Source: Pseudomonas hefeiensis (GTDB lineage: Bacteria > Pseudomonadota > Gammaproteobacteria > Pseudomonadales > Pseudomonadaceae). From it: a DNA stretch of 64,000 nt. Positions 26,775-34,063 of the stretch are shown piece after piece (position 1 is the stretch's first letter; each line of letters opens with the position of its first letter). Made by a program: the position numbers and the translations under genes. The stretch is from positions 372,001 through 436,000 of the forward strand of contig NZ_CP117449.1 in the NCBI RefSeq assembly GCF_030687835.1, read 5' to 3'. Under the pieces are notes generated by a model that saw nothing but the letters and a program-made list of their open reading frames with translations, did not search any database and was not told the DNA's origin.

Positions 26775-28229
26775 TTAGGGCGTGTGATCCAAGTAGGTGT
26801 CGAAATCCCAGCGGGTGACGGTGGCTAGGAACTCATCCCACTCATTCATTTTTATCTTGCGGAACAAATTACTCATGTCGCCGGGAAGGGCTGATAACAC
26901 CACGGGGTCGTTATCTAGTGCTTCCAACGCTTGCCCGAGGTTTCGGGGGACGAAGGCCGTAGCAGCGGGATGATCCGAATAGCTGTCAGCGTCCGTTGCC
27001 GGGCCCGGTTCATGTTGGTTGGACAGGCCATCGTCGATTGCCTTCAACAATGCACCAGCCATGAGGTACGGATTGACAATGGCATCGGCGGTTCGGTACT
27101 CCACCCGGTCCGGCGCAGAAACTCGAATCGCGCAGGTACGGTTCTGGTAACCCCAATTGGCCCGTACCGGCGCCCAGAAACCGGTTTCCCACAGACGCTT
27201 GTAGGAATTGACCGTGGGCGCGGCAATGGCGGTTAAAGCCTTAAGGTGTTTCTGGATGCCGCCAATCGCGTACTTCCCGATATCGGTGAGGCCCGAATCG
27301 CTTGCGCTCGGCAGAAACAGGTTATTGCCGCCTTCATAATGGCAATAGACCTCTTCCATTCCATATTTCCGGGCAAACACACCCTCGCGAAACACCTTCC
27401 GCCCACCGTCCCATAACGACAAATTAAAGTGGCACCCGGAACCCGATACCCCGGAAAACGGCTTGGGTAGAAAGCATGCCACCAGATCGAACTCTTGCGC
27501 GACCTGATGACAGATTTGCCGGTAGGTCATCAGTCGGTCGCAACTGTCGAGCACATCGTCGAAGGCAAAATTAAGCTCCAGTTGACCCGGCGCATCTTCA
27601 TGATCACCTTGAATCATATCCAGGCCCATGGCCTCGGCATACTCCAGGACTTTCATATACACCGGGCGCAAGGTTTCAAACTGACCGATGTGATAACAGC
27701 GCGGATCGGTCACGCCCACGTACTGGTGCTCGCCCTCCAGTTTGCGCAGCCACATCATTTCAGGTTCCATCCCGGCCCGCAGTTGCAGGCCATGACTGGC
27801 TTGAAAGGCTTGATGAATAGCCCGCAGGTTACCCCGGCAGTCAGCGTCGAGTCGCTGGCCCGGAAAGTCCCGGTCCCTTGGGTTGCGAAACAGGGTGCAG
27901 AACACCCGTGCGACGCGTTTATCCCACGGCAACTGAACCAGCGTCTCAGGTTCAGGGTAGGCCAGCAGTTCCGAGGCGTTGGGTGGATAGCCCAGGTAAT
28001 TGCCGAATCGATCCAGCGCCACATTCACCGTGGCTCCGTACACCATGGAGAAGCCTTTCTCACAGATCTCGACAAAGTGCTTGGCCGGAATCCCCTTGCC
28101 CTGAAGGCGTCCGGTGATGGAGGAAAACTGCATATAAACGTATTGGATACCGTTTTTCTCAATGTATTCCCTGGCCCTGAGCAGGTTGTCTTTTCGCTCC
28201 GGCGAGTCCCTGAATACTTCATGCTCCAT
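26775..28229 (-). CDS. Glutamine-synthetase-fold amide ligase (gamma-glutamyl-amine-synthetase type)
   Basis: A 484-aa ATP-dependent ligase related to glutamine synthetase. It has the N-terminal beta-grasp with FSSITGRLQGKGIP, the catalytic-domain glutamates in GMEPEMMW and QGDHEDAPGQLELNFAF, ATP/metal contacts in GSGCHFNLSLW, and NRTCAIRVSAPDRVEYRTAD near the C-terminus. No adenylylation-loop tyrosine motif is evident. Relatives join glutamate to amines such as putrescine, methylamine or aniline rather than ammonia. As last gene of the operon after an AdoMetDC-type decarboxylase, ligation of an acid to an amine made by the pathway is a reasonable inference. It starts 25 bp after the PLP-enzyme stop. 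Confidence 0.85.
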   Translation of the reverse strand: MEHEVFRDSPERKDNLLRAREYIEKNGIQYVYMQFSSITGRLQGKGIPAKHFVEICEKGFSMVYGATVNVALDRFGNYLGYPPNASELLAYPEPETLVQLPWDKRVARVFCTLFRNPRDRDFPGQRLDADCRGNLRAIHQAFQASHGLQLRAGMEPEMMWLRKLEGEHQYVGVTDPRCYHIGQFETLRPVYMKVLEYAEAMGLDMIQGDHEDAPGQLELNFAFDDVLDSCDRLMTYRQICHQVAQEFDLVACFLPKPFSGVSGSGCHFNLSLWDGGRKVFREGVFARKYGMEEVYCHYEGGNNLFLPSASDSGLTDIGKYAIGGIQKHLKALTAIAAPTVNSYKRLWETGFWAPVRANWGYQNRTCAIRVSAPDRVEYRTADAIVNPYLMAGALLKAIDDGLSNQHEPGPATDADSYSDHPAATAFVPRNLGQALEALDNDPVVLSALPGDMSNLFRKIKMNEWDEFLATVTRWDFDTYLDHTP

Positions 28230-28253
28230 AGATCCATCCTCCCTTAGCTGAAT

Positions 28254-29432
28254 TCAGTGCCGGCTTAGCAAATAATTTAGTATTTCAGCCGTTTGCTGCA
28301 GGTCATCCAGAGACGTGTAGAGCGGATTGAAGGCGATACGCAGCAGATCCGGATAGCGATATTCCGTCACGATATTTTCCGCCATCAAGCTATGGTGCAG
28401 CGCCTCGGCGTCCTTGACCTTAAAACCGATATGACCGCTGACGTTGCTGCGCTGAACATCGTGCAAGAGGTTGACTCTCCCTTTGCGCACATGGAGTTCG
28501 AGCGCTGCCATGAAGGTATCAAACAGCTCCCGGCTGTCGTGCTCGACAAGCTGTATTCCAGCCTCCAGCAGCAGATCCACGCCCTCCTCCAACGCGACCA
28601 GGGAAAAGGTGGTGGGCGTTCCGACCTGCAAGCGCTTGATCCCACTGGCCGGCACGTAATCGTCACTAAAGACAAAGGGGGCGGCATGCCCCAACCACCC
28701 TTGAATCGGGTTGCTTAGTCTATTCTGGAGGTCTGTTTTGACGTAAACGAAGGCTGGGGCACCCGGGCCGCCATTCAAGTATTTGTACCCGCAGCCCACC
28801 GCCATATCGACACCGCTGCTGTTGAAGTCCAGCGCCATGATGCCCACGCTGTGGGACACGTCCCAGAGCGTCAACGTCCCCAAAGATCTGGCTTTTTCAT
28901 TGAACAAAGCCATGTCATAGGCTTGCCCCGAGCGATAGTCGACATGGGAAAGCATCAACACAGCAATGGACCGATCAAGGGTATCGACTATTGATGACCG
29001 CGGCACGATACGAACTTCGACATCGTGATGGATCAGGCCGACGCTCTTGGCGACGTAGAGATCGGTAGAAAAATTGCTATTGTCCGTCAGTATGACTTTG
29101 CGTTGAGGATTGACTGCCAGCGCCGCGTTCAAGAGTTTGAATAGATTGATTGAGGTGCTGTCGCACACCAGAGTCGTGCCCTGGTCAGCGCCTAATAACA
29201 CCGAAATCTTGTCCCCAATGTTCTCCGGGGCGCTCAGCCACCCGTTTTTCTTCCAGGCGCCTGCCAGGTGCTGACCCCATTGATCGTTGCTGGTGTGCAC
29301 CAGGCGATCCGCGATTGAGGCGATAGCGGGGCCCAACGAGTTGCCGGCCAAATAAGTGAGGCCCTTGGGCATGACGAACTTCTCACGTCGGTAGGCCTTT
29401 TCGGTTGCGCGATACATGTCTTCGTTACCCAT
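28254..29432 (-). CDS. Kynureninase-like PLP enzyme
   Basis: A 392-aa fold-type-I PLP enzyme of the kynureninase branch, starting at the ATG at 29432 (GGGAGT upstream). It shows the family opening YLAGNSLGP, WGQHLAGAWKKNGWL, PLP contacts D191 in LWDVSHSVG, and the Schiff-base lysine K217 in GCGYKYLNGGPGAPAF. IQGWLGH and FVFSDDYVPASGI follow the substrate-loop pattern. Kynureninase cleaves L-kynurenine to anthranilate and alanine. No other tryptophan-catabolic gene is near, so it probably cleaves the C-beta/C-gamma bond of another amino acid. It begins 31 bp after the SnoaL-like gene. Confidence 0.85.
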   Translation of the reverse strand: MGNEDMYRATEKAYRREKFVMPKGLTYLAGNSLGPAIASIADRLVHTSNDQWGQHLAGAWKKNGWLSAPENIGDKISVLLGADQGTTLVCDSTSINLFKLLNAALAVNPQRKVILTDNSNFSTDLYVAKSVGLIHHDVEVRIVPRSSIVDTLDRSIAVLMLSHVDYRSGQAYDMALFNEKARSLGTLTLWDVSHSVGIMALDFNSSGVDMAVGCGYKYLNGGPGAPAFVYVKTDLQNRLSNPIQGWLGHAAPFVFSDDYVPASGIKRLQVGTPTTFSLVALEEGVDLLLEAGIQLVEHDSRELFDTFMAALELHVRKGRVNLLHDVQRSNVSGHIGFKVKDAEALHHSLMAENIVTEYRYPDLLRIAFNPLYTSLDDLQQTAEILNYLLSRH

Positions 29433-29463
29433 GATTACTCCCATGCCCAGGGTTCTATATGGC

Positions 29464-29913
29464 CTAGATCTTTTTTTTTCGTTCGGCATCAGCCGCCAGG
29501 ATCGGTTTGATAAAGGTGTCGAAATCCTCTTCATGCCACCAATGGCGCACCAGACCGTTCTCGAAGCCAAAGATGTCTATCCCAGTCAAGCTCACCGGGA
29601 CGCCTGTGCCCTGAATGCCAAGAATCACTCCCGTATGGGTCCCCTCTGCGACATAACGAGCGGCAAGGAGATTCCCCTGGATGATCACGTCTTCAATGTT
29701 GAAGACCACGTCCGGGAACGCCTGATGCCAGTCGGCAGCCATCAACTTATGACCCTCGACATTGCCAGGGAACTGGGGAATGGGGCGATGATCTTCAAAG
29801 TCAGGGTGAAAAATCGAATCAACAAAGTTAACATTGCCCTTGTTCCAGACTTCCCCAATCCAGATATTTACATAGGTGTTACGCATTTTTTCTCGAGCGA
29901 AATCAATCGACAT
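29464..29913 (-). CDS. SnoaL/NTF2-fold protein
   Basis: A 149-aa alpha+beta-barrel protein of the SnoaL-like polyketide cyclase/ester-cyclase family: MRNTYVNIWIGEVWNKGNVN, HPDFEDHRPIPQFPGNVEGH, FPDVVFNIEDVIIQGN, IFGFENGLVRHWWHEEDF. Members catalyse aldol closures, isomerisations or hydrolysis, and some are only binding proteins. In this operon it may shape an unstable intermediate made by the dioxygenase or PLP enzyme. It begins 11 bp after the speD-like stop. Confidence 0.8.
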   Translation of the reverse strand: MSIDFAREKMRNTYVNIWIGEVWNKGNVNFVDSIFHPDFEDHRPIPQFPGNVEGHKLMAADWHQAFPDVVFNIEDVIIQGNLLAARYVAEGTHTGVILGIQGTGVPVSLTGIDIFGFENGLVRHWWHEEDFDTFIKPILAADAERKKKI

Positions 29914-29924
29914 GATGCAACTCC

Positions 29925-30326
29925 TTAGAGGATATTTTTACCGCGACGAATCTCATCAACGAGCACTTTCGAAGGTGAGAATGATTGTTTTAATACTTCA
30001 ACCGCCTTGTGCGGATCGGCATCGCCACACATAAAAATGTCCACCGCGGCATAGTTAAATTCCGGCCAGCTATGGATAGAAATATGGGACTCGGCAAGTA
30101 CACACACACCGGACACCCCGCCATTGGGCGTAAAGTAATGGAAGTACTGATGCAGCAAGGTCGCTCTGGCAGCCTTGACCCCGGCAACCAATGCTTGACT
30201 GACACTCTCGACATTATCGATATTTTGCGCACCATATAAATCAACCAATAGATGTTTACCGGCATAGACACCCAGTTGATCCGACAGTAGATACAAGTTC
30301 GCGGCAACACATTCATTGTTTTGCAT
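29925..30326 (-). CDS. Pyruvoyl-dependent AdoMet decarboxylase homologue (SpeD/SpeH class 1b)
   Basis: A 133-aa proenzyme. Self-cleavage at E79/S80 in LAESHISIHSWPE would create the pyruvoyl group at S80. The other residues known from the Thermotoga enzyme are kept: S72 (GVSG), H85 and C100 (FMCGD). An about 20-residue N-terminal extension precedes KHLLVDLYG. The usual product is decarboxylated AdoMet for aminopropyl transfer, but no aminopropyltransferase is encoded nearby. Homologues of this fold have also become ornithine or arginine decarboxylases, so the substrate is open. It lies 36 bp after the dioxygenase gene. Confidence 0.88.
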   Translation of the reverse strand: MQNNECVAANLYLLSDQLGVYAGKHLLVDLYGAQNIDNVESVSQALVAGVKAARATLLHQYFHYFTPNGGVSGVCVLAESHISIHSWPEFNYAAVDIFMCGDADPHKAVEVLKQSFSPSKVLVDEIRRGKNIL

Positions 30327-30362
30327 AATTCCCCCTGAAACAGTAATGAATAGCAGCCAACA

Positions 30363-31124
30363 TTATTCCTTGACCGGATTCAGGGAAAAGCCACAAATGT
30401 CCCTGAGCCCAATGCTCGCTTGGTCCTGACAGTGGATGGGCGTGACATCGTGCAAGCCTTTCGCGTCGTCAAACAGCGCGGTTTCAAGGGGGCTCTTCAA
30501 GGTGTGCCGTAACCGGACAGTGGCCGTCTGGTCGAAAAACAGGCTCTCGCCGCCCTCTACGTTGTGCCGGTTCACCAGAGTAATGGAGGTGAACTCGTGG
30601 CCGTCACGGTGTGGCCCTTCCGGCACGGGATGGCCCGGTGCATCAGGCTGTGCGGTAATCCGGTACAGGTGGATACCAATATCCCATACCCGGGAAACAC
30701 CCCTGCGCTCGGCAGGCAAGAGCAAGTACATATCGACGATCAGTTGATGCAGAAACGGATTACTGATCGTCGAAAGTTCAAGAGGCTGGTAGATCCGATC
30801 GACCCCGCCCGAATAGCCATTGACTGTGGTGGCTTGATAAAAACCTCGCAGCGGTTTCAATGTCAGCGAAATCCACTCGCCTTCGTCTCGAAGCAGCACT
30901 TCATTAAAGCGACGCCGACGGTAGGTATCGCCCTCTTTCATATATTCGTCGAGGGGCAAATTATCGAAATCGGTCTGAAACCTCAGAAAGTCTTGGTACA
31001 GCGAATCCTGCTTATCCAGGGTATGTTGTTTTAGTGCAACTTGTGAGTGCAAGAACGAGATCGACGGATCAAATATGCCAAGACGAGCGGGCACGACAGC
31101 CTTATCAAATACTTTGAGATCCAT
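30363..31124 (-). CDS. 2OG-Fe(II) dioxygenase (PF10014 family), first gene of the island operon
   Basis: 253 aa from the ATG at 31124, with AAGGA upstream. Metal ligands H172-x-D174 (GPHRDGHEFTSITLVNRHN) and H225 (GLHDVTPI), and R241 (GLRDICGFSLNP) for 2-oxoglutarate, align with H161, D163, H214 and R230 of the homologue at 14174-14920. The family hydroxylates free amino acids. It heads the five-gene operon and probably performs the first oxidation. Identity between the two copies looks low outside these motifs, so they are not recent duplicates. Confidence 0.85.
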   Translation of the reverse strand: MDLKVFDKAVVPARLGIFDPSISFLHSQVALKQHTLDKQDSLYQDFLRFQTDFDNLPLDEYMKEGDTYRRRRFNEVLLRDEGEWISLTLKPLRGFYQATTVNGYSGGVDRIYQPLELSTISNPFLHQLIVDMYLLLPAERRGVSRVWDIGIHLYRITAQPDAPGHPVPEGPHRDGHEFTSITLVNRHNVEGGESLFFDQTATVRLRHTLKSPLETALFDDAKGLHDVTPIHCQDQASIGLRDICGFSLNPVKE

Positions 31125-31562
31125 TTCTGAGTCCTTTGTTGGTCTTATAATTTTATTTGCATAAGCCAGCACTAGAGGCCTTAACCCAAAAACCGGTTAT
31201 TCACCTCGCTTTTAATACCAAAAAGAATATGCGTTAGTGCACGAGTAATCCTGGCTAACTTACAATTGTTTGGTCAACACCCTTACTCAAAAAAAGCCCA
31301 CCGACAAAATCATGGGCAGTAAAAACATCACAAAAACAGTGCCTTATGATTTTTCAATAGGATTAAACTGTGTGTTTAATATTTTTGCTCCATGCAAGTA
31401 CTTATTTGTCAGCTAGCGACCCCCGCATGTTGAGTGTTCTCGCTCCAATAGGCCTTCTAAACAGATTCCCCGATGTTTTGTGATTGCTACGGCGCCCCCG
31501 GGCGCCCCATTCCAAATCCTTCAAGATCCAGGTTATTCAAGCGTGTGCCCACCCCCGCGCTT
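31125..31562. other. A+T-rich promoter region of the island operon
   Basis: 438 bp without a gene, clearly more A+T-rich than the rest of the window. It should hold the operon promoter (minus strand). TTGACC followed about 19 bp on by AGGATT around 31275-31245 is a weak candidate. The right part contains ATGTTGAGTGTT (31427-31438), repeated beyond the recombinase gene, and a GC-rich dyad GGCGCCCCCGGGCGCC near 31490-31506. Confidence 0.5.
31427..31438 (+). repeat. 12-bp direct repeat, left of the recombinase module
   Basis: ATGTTGAGTGTT, identical and in the same orientation as 32896-32907 on the other side of the recombinase and its small companion gene. Candidate core site. Confidence 0.35.
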
Positions 31563-31859
31563 CTATTGCCAGCATTGCACTCGGCCGCGTTTGAAATCCC
31601 AAGATTTTCCTAGGCGCAGAGTGATCAGATTTGTGGTCAGCAGGTAGTAATAGCGCGTCGATTCAGTGCGTCGGTTTAGGTGGTGATTCAAAAACCACGC
31701 CAGATGTTTTCTCTTCCAAGTCCATGGATTGTCGCGTTGCCAGCGCTCAGCGATTGCTGTTTGGATAGCCTTCGCCTGACGCAGGTGGCGTCGGCGTGTG
31801 GTACGTGACCCGGTCAAGACGCCCGCCAGGAACAGGTCCATCTCGAATGCCGTGCTCAT
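31563..31859 (-). CDS. Small basic protein coupled to the recombinase gene
   Basis: 98 aa, very basic and rich in Arg, Trp and Tyr (GSRTTRRRHLRQAKAIQ, later KRKHLAWFLNHHLNRRT). The ATG overlaps the upstream recombinase stop by 4 bases, so the two are co-translated. A DNA-binding accessory role is inferred from charge and coupling only. Family not named with certainty. Confidence 0.7.
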   Translation of the reverse strand: MSTAFEMDLFLAGVLTGSRTTRRRHLRQAKAIQTAIAERWQRDNPWTWKRKHLAWFLNHHLNRRTESTRYYYLLTTNLITLRLGKSWDFKRGRVQCWQ

Positions 31860-32836
31860 GCTCGACCGCCAATGTAAGCGGCCACCACGACGATACGGCC
31901 GTGCCCCAACTCATAGCTGATTTGTACTCGGGCCTCCTGATCGAGATGTCGGTTGAGCTGATAGCAATGACCTCCGTTGATGGGCGCGGGATGGTGCGTG
32001 ATTTGCTCATAGCGTTCGCACGCATAGGCTGTCCGCAATTCGTGGAAGCCTTTGAGGTCGTGCTTATGGATGATGTCCCGCGCGGGGCGGACGACTCCCT
32101 GCAAGAAATCGAGGTAGCGTTCGTTCGGTGCAAGTAGGTTGCGGCTACCGTCCGGCGAGACCTTTTCGGCAAACCTCAGTGCGTCACGAATATGATCATC
32201 TACCGTAATCCAACGAGGTGCCGACGCGCCTGATCGGCCACCTTTGGTGCCATCCTGGATGTTGATCTTGCCGTACTGTTCGGCCTCACGTTTTAGACGG
32301 GGAAGGCCGGCCAAAATCGCCTCGCGTAAACGCATACCGGTGGCTCGCGCTAACTGAGCGATGGCCGCGGCGCGCGCCTGCTGGTTTTCGCAAAGCACCT
32401 CTACGATCCGCTTCACCTGTTCGCGGTCTTGGCCTTGCGGCACTGAACGACGAACACTGGTGCGGCGCATTCCCAGCGCCTTGCTCGGGCCCGGCACTTT
32501 CACATACTGATCACCGCGAAGCGCGGCCATGGTCCGATTCACACTGGACAACCGGTTTTGCGCAGTGGCGATGGCCAACTCACCTTGTTCAACTTGTTGG
32601 CGCAGATGCTCGGCGTAGTCCAGTAAGGTCTGCCAATTAATCTGCCGCGCATCGTTAAACATCGGCCCTTCCTCCGACCGACACCAGCGTACAAACGCCT
32701 GCCAGCGATCACTGTGCGCCTTGACCGTGCCGTAATGCCCGCCACCAAACAGATCGCGCAACGCCTGTGGCCCGGCATAACTCAATTGCCGGCCATAGCC
32801 AAAATTCCGCCCATCCCGTCTGCCTACCAATGCCAT
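31856..32836 (-). CDS. Tyrosine-recombinase-like protein (integrase-domain family)
   Basis: 326 aa from the ATG at 32836 (AGGAGATTGATC upstream). The N-terminal helical half resembles a core-binding SAM-like domain (WQAFVRWCRSEEGPMFNDAR, LLDYAEHLRQQVEQGEL). The C-terminal half has the recombinase Arg motif ARATGMRLREAI and a later RTAYACERYEQI and SYELGHGRIVVVAAYIGG, read as the His/Arg box and terminal tyrosine. It resembles the integrase_1-type proteins of Pseudomonas elements. Distinct from the P4-type integrase at 34064. Confidence 0.8.
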   Translation of the reverse strand: MALVGRRDGRNFGYGRQLSYAGPQALRDLFGGGHYGTVKAHSDRWQAFVRWCRSEEGPMFNDARQINWQTLLDYAEHLRQQVEQGELAIATAQNRLSSVNRTMAALRGDQYVKVPGPSKALGMRRTSVRRSVPQGQDREQVKRIVEVLCENQQARAAAIAQLARATGMRLREAILAGLPRLKREAEQYGKINIQDGTKGGRSGASAPRWITVDDHIRDALRFAEKVSPDGSRNLLAPNERYLDFLQGVVRPARDIIHKHDLKGFHELRTAYACERYEQITHHPAPINGGHCYQLNRHLDQEARVQISYELGHGRIVVVAAYIGGRA

Positions 32837-32895
32837 GATCAATCTCCTCTCGAAGCCAAAACCTTTGAAACCTTCCCCACGTCATCCCGCCACGA

Positions 32896-32907
32896 ATGTT
32901 GAGTGTT
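32896..32907 (+). repeat. 12-bp direct repeat, right of the recombinase module
   Basis: ATGTTGAGTGTT; partner of 31427-31438. Confidence 0.35.
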
Positions 32908-33264
32908 ATCAGGGATCAAGGCCCCTGCGACCTGTGAGGGTTGTCCACTAACGCGGGACTGGCGGCTCTTTACGACCGGGAGCTTGGGCATCTCATGATC
33001 TGGCCTCCTGAACACTTCCGGAGAAGTGGGCGGGTGGAGGCTGCACTGGCTGACGAGACCAACGCCGCGAGATCCTGAGTCGGGTGAAGGCAGTGATGCG
33101 ATGACTGGGGCTACCTGACTGTCAGTCAGGTGCAGTCCATTCCTTGGGCTGCGGCGCCATCATCTACATCGCTGTTACGGGTGACTTCGGTGTTTGTCAC
33201 GCCGATTGTCACGAGGGGGAATGCCGCAAAGCCTTGTACGAGTTGGGCTGCAGCAGCGGTAGGA

Positions 33265-33299
33265 GCGCCCGTCTCTTTCCGGGGGAAAGAGACGGGCGC
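33265..33299. repeat. 16-bp perfect inverted repeat
   Basis: gcgcccgtctctttcc and its exact reverse complement are separated by only three G. There is no adjacent T-run on either strand, so it is not an ordinary terminator. Confidence 0.85.
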
Positions 33300-33537
33300 A
33301 GGTTGGCACAATGAAATGGCCAAGCGGATAGATTGCTGCAGGGCAGCTATGAAAGGGTATGAGTTGCCGCAGTGGGCACACTGATAAAAGTAGGCATCCA
33401 TCACATAGTTGTGACCGTGCGAGCTGCCGGACGCTAATCGCACTTTGGGCGAACCACCACGGTGTGGCGTAGCCTTAAAGGTTCTGGCTACCTGGGTTGC
33501 TGTCAACGACAGCGCTTTGCCAGATCTTTTCTACGCC

Positions 33538-33627
33538 TGTGGATAATTTGGGTCAAGGCTCGAATTTTCGGGAGCTCTGCGGCTGTGGATGAAATTATCC
33601 ACCGGTGGAAATCAGTGGTTTTCCACA
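33538..33627. other. Cluster of DnaA-box-like sites
   Basis: TGTGGATAA (33538-33546, exact TTATCCACA on the minus strand), TGTGGATGA (33584-33592, 8/9), TTATCCACC (33596-33604, 8/9) and TTTTCCACA (33619-33627, fits TTWTNCACA) occur within 90 bp. An A/T-rich tract follows. Such clusters mark replication origins, so this could be an origin of the element or a remnant of one. Confidence 0.4.
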
Positions 33628-33660
33628 GACAGTTGCGTGGGCTTTAGATTTTTTAAGTGA

Positions 33661-33705
33661 GGTCCATCCAAGCAGGGCGGCTTTGCAGCCCTGTTTGGAT
33701 GGACC
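33661..33705. repeat. 18-bp inverted repeat beside the DnaA-box cluster
   Basis: ggtccatccaagcagggc (33661-33678) pairs with 33688-33705, with one G-U wobble and a 9-nt loop. No T-run follows on either strand. Confidence 0.8.
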
Positions 33706-33732
33706 CGCGTGGCAGAGCAGATTGCGAGAGTC

Positions 33733-34062
33733 TTACGGATGTACGCTTGCTTTACTGCGGCACTTTAAAAGCCAAAGCAGTGTTAGCACCGTCGGCCAAA
33801 ACAACGTGTTGAGAACGTCGTGAGCGCTTGCCTGCCAGCGCCAGTATCCGAAGCTTCCAATATCGTCTCGCCGATCTACCCACTCGCCAGCACACGCGAT
33901 GATGAAAACAACCAGCCAGCCAAGGTATGGCCTGAATCGTCGGGTGCCAACGATCAACGTTAAATAGACCGCCATGCCCAAATAGACATGCAGCGCGTCT
34001 TTTGACAGTCCGGTTGCCGACACAATGGTGAGCTTGATGCTTTGTGCGGTTGAGATATCCAT
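33733..34062 (-). CDS. Small integral membrane protein next to the integrase gene
   Basis: 109 aa from the ATG at 34062, with a strong AGGAGG before it. Three hydrophobic segments (about residues 27-42, 49-64 and 85-102). Conserved-looking polar residues lie at their edges: ALHVYLGMAV, CAGEWVDRRDD, SAHDVLNTLFWP. The start lies 1 bp after the integrase stop, so they are probably co-transcribed. I recall a VanZ-like look but cannot assign a family. Confidence 0.7.
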   Translation of the reverse strand: MDISTAQSIKLTIVSATGLSKDALHVYLGMAVYLTLIVGTRRFRPYLGWLVVFIIACAGEWVDRRDDIGSFGYWRWQASAHDVLNTLFWPTVLTLLWLLKCRSKASVHP

Positions 34063-34063
34063 A

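Larger units (their letters stand above)
32837..33732. other. Gene-poor stretch with hairpins and DnaA-box-like sites
   Basis: About 900 bp between the recombinase module and the membrane-protein gene. It holds a dyad ACCTGACT-gtc-AGTCAGGT (33112-33130), a 16-bp perfect hairpin (33265-33299), four DnaA-box-like sequences (33538-33627) and an 18-bp hairpin (33661-33705). A 126-codon minus-strand frame (33126-33506) with one CxxC motif is not convincing. Confidence 0.6.

Noticed and set aside
33126..33506. 126-codon minus-strand frame with a CAHC motif
   Set aside because: It runs through the 16-bp hairpin and ends in another dyad, has poor codon character and no SD, and only one CxxC pair.
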